DNA of 64,000 nucleotides from assembly GCF_014195095.1 (NCBI RefSeq), contig NZ_JACIBC010000003.1, forward strand, positions 186,001 to 250,000. Direction: 5' to 3'. Of the stretch, positions 24,727 to 32,858 are shown piece after piece. Numbering within the stretch: the first letter of the stretch is position 1; each line of letters starts with the position of its first letter. The notes beneath the pieces were generated by a model. The model ran no database searches. It was not told the origin of the DNA and was given only the letters and a program-made list of their open reading frames with translations. The position numbers and the translations under genes were made by a program. This DNA comes from Rhizobium sp. BK602 (GTDB lineage: Bacteria; Pseudomonadota; Alphaproteobacteria; Rhizobiales; Rhizobiaceae).

Positions 24727-26019
24727 ATGAACTTGGTGCAACGCGCTGGCAATGCTGATCTTCCGCTGCATGGCGGGAGGGTGCCACAATGGCTCGGCCT
24801 ACGGATGACGCGCCTCGGCGCCGTCATCACCGAAGCGATCGTGCAGCATTACGGGCGCGACGAATTCCTGCGCCGGCTTGCCAATCCTTTCTGGTTTCAG
24901 TCCTTCGGCGCGGTCATGGGCATGGACTGGCATTCATCCGGGATCACAACCAGCGTTCTTGGCGCGCTGAAGCGCGGATTGACGCCGCTTGCCGGTGAGC
25001 TTGGCATCCATGTCTGCGGCGGCCGCGGCTCGCATTCACGCAAGACTCCGGAGGAACTGACCGTGATCGGCGAGCGCGTCGGCATCGATGGTGCGGCCCT
25101 TGCGACGACCAGCCGGCTGATCGCGAAAGTCGACAGCGCCGCCCTGCAGGACGGCTTCGATCTCTATCTGCACGGTTTCATCGTCACCGACGACGGCAAA
25201 TGGGTCGTCGTGCAACAGGGCATGAATGACGGCAGGCGGCAGGCGAGGCGCTATCACTGGCAATCCGAGGGGCTGACGAGCTTTCTCGATTCGCCGCATG
25301 CGGCGATCGAGGGGCGGGAGCAGGGAGAGATCATCAATCTCGCCGACCGGCGCGCCGAACGCTCGCGCAGCGGCCAGCTCGATCTGCTGGCGTCGCTCGG
25401 GCCGGACCGGATCGTGCGCGAGGTTGCCGCGCTGGAAGGCCAGCCGGCAACCACCGCCAACGCGGATGCGCAGCCCATGCTGCCGCACCTGATCATGCCC
25501 GCGCATCACGACGTGCGCGAAAAAGACGTCAATATGCGCCGGCTGCACGGAAACCTGGCGGCCGCGGCCGATCGCGGGCCGGCGGATTTCAGTGAGCTGC
25601 TGCTGACGCCCGGCGTCGGCGCGAGAACGGTCAAGGCATTGGCGATGGTTGCCGAAGTCGTGCATGGCGCGCCCTGCCGCTTCTCCGACCCCGCCCGCTT
25701 TTCGCTCGCCCATGGCGGCAAGGATCGCCATCCCTTTCCCGTGCCGCTGAAAGTCTATGACGAGACCATCAGCGTCATGAAATCCGCGGTGCGCAAGGGC
25801 CGGCTGGGCCGGGACGAGGAATTGCAGGCGCTGAAGCGCCTGGACGATCAATCCCGCATGCTGGAACGCTATGTCACGGGTCCGGACCTCAAGGAGATCG
25901 TCGCCGGCGAATTCGACAAATCGCATCTTTTCGGCGGACGCAGCGTGTTCGGCTGGGAGCCTCCTCCCTTGGGAGAAGATGAGGCGATCGGAAGACCTGC
26001 GCAGCCACCCAAAGGCTGA
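24727..26019 (+). CDS. DUF763 family protein
   Basis: 430 residues from the ATG at 24727, chosen because GGAG lies just before it and the family start NADLPLHGGRVPQWL follows. Other conserved blocks: WHSSGITTSVLGALKRGL, GIHVCGGRGSHSRKTPEEL, YLHGFIVTDDGKWVVVQQGMND. A later segment LLLTPGVGARTVKALAMVAEV (about 292-312) looks like a helix-hairpin-helix element, and PCRFSDPARFSLAHGGKDRHPFPV follows. The family is found in archaea and bacteria without an assigned function that I know of. The helix-hairpin-helix suggests contact with nucleic acid (inference). No operon partner is evident. Confidence 0.8.
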   Translation: MNLVQRAGNADLPLHGGRVPQWLGLRMTRLGAVITEAIVQHYGRDEFLRRLANPFWFQSFGAVMGMDWHSSGITTSVLGALKRGLTPLAGELGIHVCGGRGSHSRKTPEELTVIGERVGIDGAALATTSRLIAKVDSAALQDGFDLYLHGFIVTDDGKWVVVQQGMNDGRRQARRYHWQSEGLTSFLDSPHAAIEGREQGEIINLADRRAERSRSGQLDLLASLGPDRIVREVAALEGQPATTANADAQPMLPHLIMPAHHDVREKDVNMRRLHGNLAAAADRGPADFSELLLTPGVGARTVKALAMVAEVVHGAPCRFSDPARFSLAHGGKDRHPFPVPLKVYDETISVMKSAVRKGRLGRDEELQALKRLDDQSRMLERYVTGPDLKEIVAGEFDKSHLFGGRSVFGWEPPPLGEDEAIGRPAQPPKG

Positions 26020-26186
26020 TGTGTTGCCCATTGGCATGTCCTTCCTCCACGCTCAAAATCGATTGGAAGATGCGTGCGGCAAGCGACGATGATCCAAGAG
26101 ACCGGACCGCCATAGCGCCGAAGGGAACATAATCCTCGCCCACTTGTTGAAGCGTCAGGCGATCGACACTCAGGAGGATGGAACCT

Positions 26187-27125
26187 ATGAGCATCATGAA
26201 AGCCGTGCGTATCCACTCGTTCGGCGGTCCGGAGGTTCTTCGCGTCGAGGAGATCGAGCGTCCCGAGCCCAGGATAGATGAGATCCTGATCCGGGTCGAA
26301 GCGGCCAGCGTCAATCCGATCGACTGGAAAATGCGCGAGGGACATTATCCCGCGGTCCAGGAAGAGGACTTGCCCTATGTGCTTGGGCGCGATGTCTGCG
26401 GCACGGTGGAGAAGGTGGGTGAAACCGTCGCCGCCTTTCGCCGCGGAGACGCGGTTTTTGCCTTTCTCAATCCAAGACACGGCGGCTATGAACAATTCGT
26501 CATTGCACGGCCCGAGGAAGTGGCGCCGAAACCGCGTGCCATGAACCCGGTAGAGGCCGCGGCAATCCCGCTCGCCGGGATAACCGCCTGGCAGGGGCTG
26601 TTCGAACATGGCGAGCTTCAAGCCGGTCAACGCGTCCTGATCCATGGCGGCGCCGGCGGCGTCGGCCATCTAGCAATCCAGTTCGCCAAGGCCAAGGGCG
26701 CCTGGGTGGCGACGACCGTCTCCGGCGACGATCTGGAATTTGTCCGCTCCCTCGGCGCCGACGAAGTCATCGACTATAGACGGGAGCGTTTCGAAGACAG
26801 GCTCGAGCCTGTGGACCTGGTGTTCGACCTCGTTGCCGGTGAAACGCAGCACCGATCCTTTGGCGTGGTGAAAACGGGCGGCGCGCTAGTCTCGACGCTC
26901 TCCCAGCCCGACAGGACCCAGGCAGCGGCCCTCGGCATCCGCGTCCTGCGCTACACGGCGCAGCCGAATGGCGCCCAGCTCGCGGAGATCGGCCGCCTCA
27001 TCGAAGACGGTAAGGTGCGCGTGGAAGTCCGGCGGGTCTACCCGCTGGAGCAGGCGCCCGCCGCGCAGGAGGCCATTCGCATGGAACACAACCGCGGCAA
27101 GATCGTCCTGCGCGTCGAGCATTGA
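26187..27125 (+). CDS. NADP-dependent quinone-oxidoreductase-like protein (zinc-free MDR)
   Basis: 312 residues from the ATG at 26187. AGGAGG at 26172-26177 touches an earlier ATG at 26178, so the start 9 bases downstream of it is preferred. Medium-chain dehydrogenase/reductase features: GROES-like start MKAVRIHSFGGPEVLRVEE, DVCGTVEKVGETV near 67-79, and nucleotide-binding LIHGGAGGVGHLAIQFAK near 152-169. The catalytic zinc cysteines are absent, as in quinone oxidoreductases. Probably reduces quinones or enones with NADPH. It is convergent with the glucose dehydrogenase gene. Confidence 0.85.
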   Translation: MSIMKAVRIHSFGGPEVLRVEEIERPEPRIDEILIRVEAASVNPIDWKMREGHYPAVQEEDLPYVLGRDVCGTVEKVGETVAAFRRGDAVFAFLNPRHGGYEQFVIARPEEVAPKPRAMNPVEAAAIPLAGITAWQGLFEHGELQAGQRVLIHGGAGGVGHLAIQFAKAKGAWVATTVSGDDLEFVRSLGADEVIDYRRERFEDRLEPVDLVFDLVAGETQHRSFGVVKTGGALVSTLSQPDRTQAAALGIRVLRYTAQPNGAQLAEIGRLIEDGKVRVEVRRVYPLEQAPAAQEAIRMEHNRGKIVLRVEH

Positions 27126-27144
27126 GCAGCCTGCGACAACCGCA

Positions 27145-27167
27145 GAGAGCCGATGCCATCGGCTCTC
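27145..27167. terminator. Hairpin between convergent genes
   Basis: GAGAGCCGATG and CATCGGCTCTC form an 11-bp inverted repeat with almost no loop (the inner pairs must open). It lies between the quinone-oxidoreductase-like gene and the convergent glucose dehydrogenase gene. No T-run, so probably a weak or factor-assisted bidirectional terminator. Confidence 0.5.
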
Positions 27168-27179
27168 TCCGTATCCACA

Positions 27180-29516
27180 TCAAGGCAGCCGGTAGGCGAT
27201 CACATAGTCGCCGGGCTTGGTGCCGACAGATCCGTGACCGCCGGCGACCATCACCACGTACTGCTTGTCGTCGCTGCCGGTATAGGTCATGGGCGTCGCC
27301 TGGCCGCCCGCCGGCAGGCGTGCCTCCCAGAGCTGGCGCCCGCTGGTGACGTCATAAGCACGCAGATAATCGTCGACCGCGGCCCCCAGGAAGGCGACGC
27401 CGCCCTTGGTGACGATCGGGCCACCGATGCCGGGAACGCCGACCTTGAAGGGCAGGGGCAGGGGCGTCATGTCGTGGACGGTGCCGTTCTTGTGCTTGTA
27501 GGCGATCTTGCCGGTCCTGAGGTCGGCGCCGGCGACATAGCCCCATGGCGGCGCCTGGCAGGGAATGCCGAGCGGCCCGAGGAACGGCCCCATATAGACC
27601 CCGTATGGAGCACCTTCGTTGCGGTTCAGCCCCTGCTCGCTGCCCTTTTCGCCCTGGCCCTTCGGCGGGATTTCCGCGCGCGGCACCAATCTTGAGGTGA
27701 AGGCGAGATAGGTCGGCATGCCGAACATGATCTGGCGTTCCGGATCGACGGCGACGCTGCCCCAGTTGAAGGTGCCGAAATTGCCGGGATAGATGATCGA
27801 GCCCCGCAGCGACGGCGGCGTATAGCGTCCTTCATATTGATGCCGGTGGAAGGAGATGCGGCAGGCGAGCTGATCGAACAGCGAGACCCCCCACATATCC
27901 TTTTCCTGTAGCGGAGGCGGCGAGAAGGTAAGGTCCGAGATCGGCTGCGTCGGCGCTGCATGGTCCTCGGGAATGGTGCCGCCCGGCGCGGGTATCTCCT
28001 TGAAGGGGATCAGCGGTGCGCCGGTGCGCCGGTCGAGCACGTAGATATCGCCCTGCTTCGTCGACGCGACGAGCGCGGGGACGACGGAACCATCAGCCTT
28101 GGTCATGTCGAAGAGCACCGGCTGGGCCGGCACATCCATGTCCCAGAGATCGTGATGCACGAATTGCTGCACCCATTTGAGCTGGCCGGTATTGATGTCC
28201 AGCGCCACGACCGAGGAGGAGAAGCGCTCGACATTGGCGCTGCGGCCCATGCCGAGCTGGTCAGGCACCTGATTGCCGAGCGGCACGTAGATCAACCCGA
28301 GCGTCTCGTCGACGCTGGATACGGACCAGCTGTTCGGCGAGTTCGTCGTATAGGTTTGTCCGGCCGGCAGGGGGGTGGTCTGATCCGGATTGCCCGAATC
28401 CCAGTTCCAGATCAGCGCGCCGGTATTGATGTCGAAGGCGCGGATCACGCCGGATTGCTCCTGGGTCGAATAGTTGTCGTTGACGGCGCCGCCGATGATG
28501 ATCTTGCCCGCCACCGCGACCGGAGGCGAGGTCGAGTAGTAATAGCCGGCGGGATTGTATTTCATGCCGGTTTCGAGACGCAGCACGCCCTGGTCGGCGA
28601 AGCTCGTGCAGACTTTGCCATTGGCGGCATCGAGCGCGATCAACCGGGCATCGGATGTCGGCAGATAGACACGCTCGGCGCAGGGGGCTCCGGCGGCGGC
28701 GGCCTGATCGCGGTAGTAAGTGACGCCACGGCAGGTCTGGTGCTGGCGGTCGGGATTCATGCCGGGATTGGAGTCATATCGCCATTTTTCCTTGCCGGTC
28801 TGGGCATCGAGGGCGATCGCCAGATTGTGCGGCGTGCACAGATAGAGCGTGTCACCCACCTTGAGGGGCGTCACCTGATAGGTGGTTTCGCCGATATCGT
28901 CGGGACGCTTCACGTCGCCGGTCTGATACCGCCAGACCTCTTTCAGATTGGCGACATTCTGGACATTGATCTGATCGAGCGGCGAATAGCGCTGGCCGTA
29001 GGGCGTGCGGCCATATTGATGCCATTCGCCGCTCGGCACATCGCCGCCCGTCGGCGCATTGGCCACGGCATCGGCCGGCAGGTCGCCGGAAAGATCGTGC
29101 GGATCCGTGGTCATCGAATAGCCGGCAACGCCGATGGCCGCGATGAGCGCGATCGCCAGCGGCCAGGGATTGGCGCCGTAGTGCACGCCATCCAGGCTAC
29201 GGAAACCGAGCGGCCTGCGAATCCAGGGCGTGATCAACCAGAGGCCGATCAGGATGATCAGGCCACCGCGCGGCCCGAGCTGCCACCAGTCGAAACCGAC
29301 CTCCCATATCGCCCAACCGAGCGCCGCGAGCACGAAGATCGCATAAAGCCAAAGAGCGGCCGGCTTGCGCAAGGCCAACAAGATCGCCGTCACCAGGAAT
29401 GCGAGACCGGCGAGCAGATAAAAGACGCTGCCGCCGAGCAGGACGAGCCACGCTCCGCCGCCGCCGAGCGCCAGCCCGATGAGCGCCAGAATGAGCGATG
29501 TGATTCCAATGGCCAT
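27180..29516 (-). CDS. gcd: Membrane-bound PQQ-dependent glucose dehydrogenase
   Basis: 778 residues, close to the E. coli Gcd length of about 796. Residues 1-145 contain about five membrane segments (LIGLALGGGGAWLVLLGG, FLVTAILLALRKPAALWLY, GLIILIGLWLITPW and others). The rest is a PQQ beta-propeller: WHQYGRTPYGQRYSPLDQIN, QTGKEKWRYDSNPG, CRGVTYY, NSWSVSSVDETLGLIYVPLGN and FVHHDLWDMDVPAQP. The enzyme oxidises glucose to gluconolactone in the periplasm and passes electrons to ubiquinone; in rhizobia it underlies phosphate solubilisation. No pqq biosynthesis genes are in the window, so activity depends on cofactor made elsewhere or taken up. Confidence 0.93.
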   Translation of the reverse strand: MAIGITSLILALIGLALGGGGAWLVLLGGSVFYLLAGLAFLVTAILLALRKPAALWLYAIFVLAALGWAIWEVGFDWWQLGPRGGLIILIGLWLITPWIRRPLGFRSLDGVHYGANPWPLAIALIAAIGVAGYSMTTDPHDLSGDLPADAVANAPTGGDVPSGEWHQYGRTPYGQRYSPLDQINVQNVANLKEVWRYQTGDVKRPDDIGETTYQVTPLKVGDTLYLCTPHNLAIALDAQTGKEKWRYDSNPGMNPDRQHQTCRGVTYYRDQAAAAGAPCAERVYLPTSDARLIALDAANGKVCTSFADQGVLRLETGMKYNPAGYYYSTSPPVAVAGKIIIGGAVNDNYSTQEQSGVIRAFDINTGALIWNWDSGNPDQTTPLPAGQTYTTNSPNSWSVSSVDETLGLIYVPLGNQVPDQLGMGRSANVERFSSSVVALDINTGQLKWVQQFVHHDLWDMDVPAQPVLFDMTKADGSVVPALVASTKQGDIYVLDRRTGAPLIPFKEIPAPGGTIPEDHAAPTQPISDLTFSPPPLQEKDMWGVSLFDQLACRISFHRHQYEGRYTPPSLRGSIIYPGNFGTFNWGSVAVDPERQIMFGMPTYLAFTSRLVPRAEIPPKGQGEKGSEQGLNRNEGAPYGVYMGPFLGPLGIPCQAPPWGYVAGADLRTGKIAYKHKNGTVHDMTPLPLPFKVGVPGIGGPIVTKGGVAFLGAAVDDYLRAYDVTSGRQLWEARLPAGGQATPMTYTGSDDKQYVVMVAGGHGSVGTKPGDYVIAYRLP

Positions 29517-29873
29517 GATCTACTCCAGTCTATTCGCCGAGTTGACAGTGTTTGATCGAGGACGCGCGGCACCGATCGGCCATGAACTTCATGGAGAACG
29601 GATATCCGGCCAAGCCGAAGGTCGGGAAGGGTATAAAGGTCGTAACTCGAGTGTGACGGCTCTTTGCGCTTTCGAAGCGATTCATCGAGTCCCCCAAAAG
29701 AGCGAAACCGGAGCCTGAACGCCATGATTGCAAAAATGTTCCGTTCCCGCGAGCGGTTCAGGCGCACAAACAATTCATTAACGGACGTAGTTAATTTTTT
29801 AACAACTTTTGCAGATACTAATGGAAGTGGATGCAGGATCAAGGGGTTCTGCGTCGCGGCAGGAGGAAACGCG
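29517..29873. other. Divergent intergenic region upstream of gcd
   Basis: 357 bases between gcd (minus) and a 62-residue plus-strand gene. The right part is AT-rich (TTAATTTTTTAACAACTTTTGC) and is a likely promoter region. No convincing reading frame was found. Confidence 0.45.
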
Positions 29874-30062
29874 ATGAATTTCAAGATTGTCACCGCCCAG
29901 TCGGAAGTGGAAACCGACGATACCGGCACCTATCCGGATGGCTTCGTGGAACACAATCGCGTCGACGTATCGGCAAGCCGGGAAAGGCCGCAGCGCAGGG
30001 CATACGAGCGCGACTATGGCGCCGGCAAGAGGAAGGCGCCGGTTCCGGTCAGCCTGATGTAG
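29874..30062 (+). CDS. Small hypothetical protein (62 residues)
   Basis: A strong ribosome site, AGGAGGAAAC, lies 7 bases before the ATG, which fixes the start and argues for a real gene. The product is hydrophilic and likely disordered: MNFKIVTAQSEVETDDTGTYPDG, then an Arg-rich half (SRERPQRRAYERDYGAGKRKAP). No membrane segment, cysteine or known domain. It is convergent with a LysR gene. Function unknown. Confidence 0.5.
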   Translation: MNFKIVTAQSEVETDDTGTYPDGFVEHNRVDVSASRERPQRRAYERDYGAGKRKAPVPVSLM

Positions 30063-30098
30063 TAGGGCGGCCTGCTGACCGGCTTCACAGGAGCACGG

Positions 30099-30983
30099 TC
30101 AGCCGAAGCGCGCGACCAGAAAATCGATCGCGCTGCGCAGCATCGCGGTCGGGCGGCGATCCGGTGCGTAGACGAGATGCATCGGCGTCGGCTGATACGA
30201 CCATTGCGGCAGAACGGCTTCGAGCCGGCCGGCATCGAGGTCGCCCGCCAGCAATATTTCCGGCTGCAGCACGATCCCCGCGCCATGCAGCGCCGCCACG
30301 CGAAGGGCCGCTCCCTGGTTCGTCGTGAAGCGGCTTTTCACGGCAACTTCGCAGGCCTCTCCCTCCGGGCCGACGAGATGCCATAGCCCCTGCAGGCGCC
30401 AGTAGGAATGGCCCAGGCACATGTGCTCGCTCAGTTCCTGCGGTGTGCGCGGCCTGCCGGCACGCTCGAGATAGGCCGGAGAAGCTGCGAGAATCCGTCG
30501 ATATGGCCGTAAGGGACGCGCAACCAGGCTCGTATCCTGCAGATCGCCGATGTGGATGCCGAGCTCATAGCCTTCCCGGATCAGATCATGTGCGCGATTG
30601 TCGAGAGCGAGATCGATGCTGACCTCGAGGTTCCGATGCAGATATTCGACAAGGGCCGGTACGAGGCTCTCGCTGCCGAAGCTGACCGGCGCGACAAGCC
30701 GCAATCGGCCGCGCGGCGTGGCCTGCAGCTCGGATGCGCTCGCCTCGGCAAGATCCACCTCTGCAAGAGCGCTCCGGCATCTCTCATAATATAGCCTTCC
30801 GACTTCCGTCAGCTGGTGCCTGCGCGTGGTGCGATGAAGAAGCCGGGCGCCGAGGCGCTGTTCGATAATGCGGATATGCTTGGCGACCATGGTCGCGGAT
30901 ACCTGGCTGGCATCGGCGGCGGCGGCAAAACTGCCGAGCTCGACCACCCTGACAAACATCGCCATGCCCGCCAACTTATCCAT
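30099..30983 (-). CDS. LysR family transcriptional regulator
   Basis: 294 residues. Helix-turn-helix at about 3-60 (MAMFVRVVELGSFAAAADASQVSATMVAKHI, LEQRLGARLLHRTTRR-like segment) and a LysR effector domain (PRGRLRLVAPVSFGSESLVPALVEYL ... GRLEAVLPQW). A MDKLAGMAMFVRVVE start places it in the AaeR/DmlR-like subgroup. It is divergent from a small tautomerase gene, the usual target arrangement for LysR proteins. A palindrome ACCATATGGT lies between the two. Confidence 0.9.
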   Translation of the reverse strand: MDKLAGMAMFVRVVELGSFAAAADASQVSATMVAKHIRIIEQRLGARLLHRTTRRHQLTEVGRLYYERCRSALAEVDLAEASASELQATPRGRLRLVAPVSFGSESLVPALVEYLHRNLEVSIDLALDNRAHDLIREGYELGIHIGDLQDTSLVARPLRPYRRILAASPAYLERAGRPRTPQELSEHMCLGHSYWRLQGLWHLVGPEGEACEVAVKSRFTTNQGAALRVAALHGAGIVLQPEILLAGDLDAGRLEAVLPQWSYQPTPMHLVYAPDRRPTAMLRSAIDFLVARFG

Positions 30984-30991
30984 GATTAAAC

Positions 30992-31001
30992 ACCATATGG
31001 T
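30992..31001. promoter_or_regulatory. Palindrome in the LysR-tautomerase divergent region
   Basis: ACCATATGGT is a perfect 10-bp palindrome 9 bases upstream of the LysR start. It is a candidate autoregulatory or promoter-linked site; short palindromes also occur by chance. Confidence 0.25.
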
Positions 31002-31097
31002 TTGGAGTGAAGCAATTCAGGCATTATTTATCACCGTTTCGGTTTGCAACATACTCCCGGTGCCTTTCATCCAAGGCGTTTTGTCAAAGGAGTTCTT

Positions 31098-31283
31098 ATG
31101 CCCATCCTACGTTTGGAAATGCATCCGGGACGCACGCAGGAACAGAAGCGTGCCTTCGTTCGCGAGGCGACCAGGGTTGTCGTCGAAACGCTCGTCTGCC
31201 CGCCGGAATCGGTGGAGATCGTGATCAGCGAAGTTTCGAAAGAAGCCTGGGCGACCGCCGGCAAGTTGAAATCCGACAGTTGA
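31098..31283 (+). CDS. 4-oxalocrotonate tautomerase family protein
   Basis: 61 residues, the usual length of short-chain 4-OT proteins. Pro2 would become the N-terminal catalytic proline after Met removal. The family pattern MHPGRTQEQKRAFVREAT aligns well, including the position of 4-OT Arg11. The Arg39 position of classic 4-OT is Glu here (PPESVEIVISEV), so the activity on 2-hydroxymuconate may differ. AAAGGAG upstream fixes the start. It is divergent from the LysR gene, which probably controls it. Confidence 0.85.
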   Translation: MPILRLEMHPGRTQEQKRAFVREATRVVVETLVCPPESVEIVISEVSKEAWATAGKLKSDS

Positions 31284-31381
31284 TGTCGATGACGGAAGCG
31301 GGGCGACCGGGGCCATGATGAGGAAACGGGCGGGCTGACGGATTTCGTCGGCACGCCCGCTATCGACCGCTTGTCCGGCTT

Positions 31382-32587
31382 CTATGCGACGGAAGTCTTT
31401 GCAAGCGCCTCGCTGCTTGCCGATGTTCCGCCCGATGTTTCGAAATCGAAAAACTTCTGCGTGACAAGAGCGGCGGCGCCGCGTGCCCAGGAATTGTCCT
31501 CCCAATCCGGGAGCAGCGGCGGAGCAGTGCGAAAGGTATGAGCGGCCAGGGTTGATCGCAGCGGCCCGAACAGTGCATCGCCGAAGGAAACGGCTTCGCC
31601 TCCGACGACGATCACCTCGGGATCGGTGACGTTGACGAGATTGGCGAGTGCCTTGCCGATGCCGGTCCCGGCTTCCGCGAGAATATTGACGGCGGCGGGC
31701 TCGTCTTCCTTCGATGCTTGAAGCATCTCCGCTAAGCCAAAGTCATCATTGCGGTTTGTTCTCTCTCTCCATGTGCGGAGCATTGAGACCTGCGAATGGT
31801 AGGCCATCAGGCAACCGCGTTTGCCGCATTCGCAAAGGCGGCCACCTTCCTCGTGCAGCACATGGCCGAACTTGCCGGCAGCGCCATTGGCGCCGCGATA
31901 GAGCTTGCCCTCGATGATCAGGGAACAGCTGATGCCGACGCCGATCGCCATGACGGCCATGTTACGGTGTTGTCTCCCCAGCCCGAAAAGCTGTTGGGCG
32001 ATAGCATAGGCGTTCGTATCGTCTTCGAGCCAGACCGGCACCTTGACCTTCTGCGCCAGAATGGAGGCGAGGGGAACATTGTTCCAGGCGAAACGATGGC
32101 TGCGCACGCAGGTGGTCTGATCATTGTCGATGACACCGGGCATCGAAATGCCGATGCCGGCAAGCTGCGCGTTCGGCCGCGCGGCATATTGGACGAGCAG
32201 GGGGACTGCCGCCGCAAGCGTCTTGGCGACATTTTCCGGATCGCGGTCCGCAAGGGTCAGCCGCATGGAGCCGAGCGGGCTGGTGGCAAGGTCGGTGACC
32301 ACGCATTCCACGGAATCGACCATCAGCTTAAAGCCGATCGCTAACCCATTGGCATAATTGATTTCCACAGGAATCGGACGCCGGCCGGCGAGCCCGGCCA
32401 CCGCCTTGCCCTCGCTGACATGACCTTCCTCGATCAGATCCGCGATGACGAAGGTGACGGCGGCCGGGCTAAGGCCGGTAATCGTTGCAATCTCCGCACG
32501 GCTTTTCGGCCCTTCCTGTCGCAGAAGGTTGAGAATGAGCCGCCGGTTCAGGGCGCGCGAGGTGCTCTGGTCGCCTTTCAGCTTCAC
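31382..32587 (-). CDS. ROK family transcriptional repressor
   Basis: 401 residues. N-terminal winged helix (LNRRLILNLLRQEGPKSRAEIATITGLSPAAVTFVIADLIEEG, about 12-54) and a C-terminal ROK sugar-binding domain with GANGAAGKFGHVLHEEGG and the zinc motif CECGKRGC. The protein sits divergently from a CUT1 sugar importer and GH42 beta-galactosidase operon. Repression of that operon, relieved by a galactoside or its product, is the natural inference. A perfect inverted repeat lies just upstream at 32600-32616. Confidence 0.9.
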   Translation of the reverse strand: MKLKGDQSTSRALNRRLILNLLRQEGPKSRAEIATITGLSPAAVTFVIADLIEEGHVSEGKAVAGLAGRRPIPVEINYANGLAIGFKLMVDSVECVVTDLATSPLGSMRLTLADRDPENVAKTLAAAVPLLVQYAARPNAQLAGIGISMPGVIDNDQTTCVRSHRFAWNNVPLASILAQKVKVPVWLEDDTNAYAIAQQLFGLGRQHRNMAVMAIGVGISCSLIIEGKLYRGANGAAGKFGHVLHEEGGRLCECGKRGCLMAYHSQVSMLRTWRERTNRNDDFGLAEMLQASKEDEPAAVNILAEAGTGIGKALANLVNVTDPEVIVVGGEAVSFGDALFGPLRSTLAAHTFRTAPPLLPDWEDNSWARGAAALVTQKFFDFETSGGTSASSEALAKTSVA

Positions 32588-32599
32588 GATGTCTCTTTC

Positions 32600-32616
32600 T
32601 TAATTTTGTAAATTAA
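32600..32616. promoter_or_regulatory. Candidate ROK operator palindrome
   Basis: TTAATTT-TGT-AAATTAA, a perfect 7-bp inverted repeat with a 3-bp spacer, 12 bases before the ROK start and about 240 bases before the binding-protein gene. Known ROK operators (NagC/Mlc) have TTATTT...AAATAA-like arms, so this fits an autoregulatory operator. Direct binding is untested. Confidence 0.5.
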
Positions 32617-32858
32617 TTATTGCGTCTGTTTCGAACTTATGCATAACTTCCCTTGTCGATCAACATCCGGCCCGTGCGCAAGCACGAAGAAGTCAGAAAA
32701 AGGGACTCATCGTTTCTCGAAGCCGTTCATCCGGGCAGCCGCATCGCTGCCTCGGCGGGTTCGTTGCGACCATGTGTCCGAAGGCAAGACGCTGGGGGGC
32801 GTTCTGCAGGCTCACAGGCTGAGGGTGAAGATAGGTGTTACAAAGGGAGGATTTTCAA

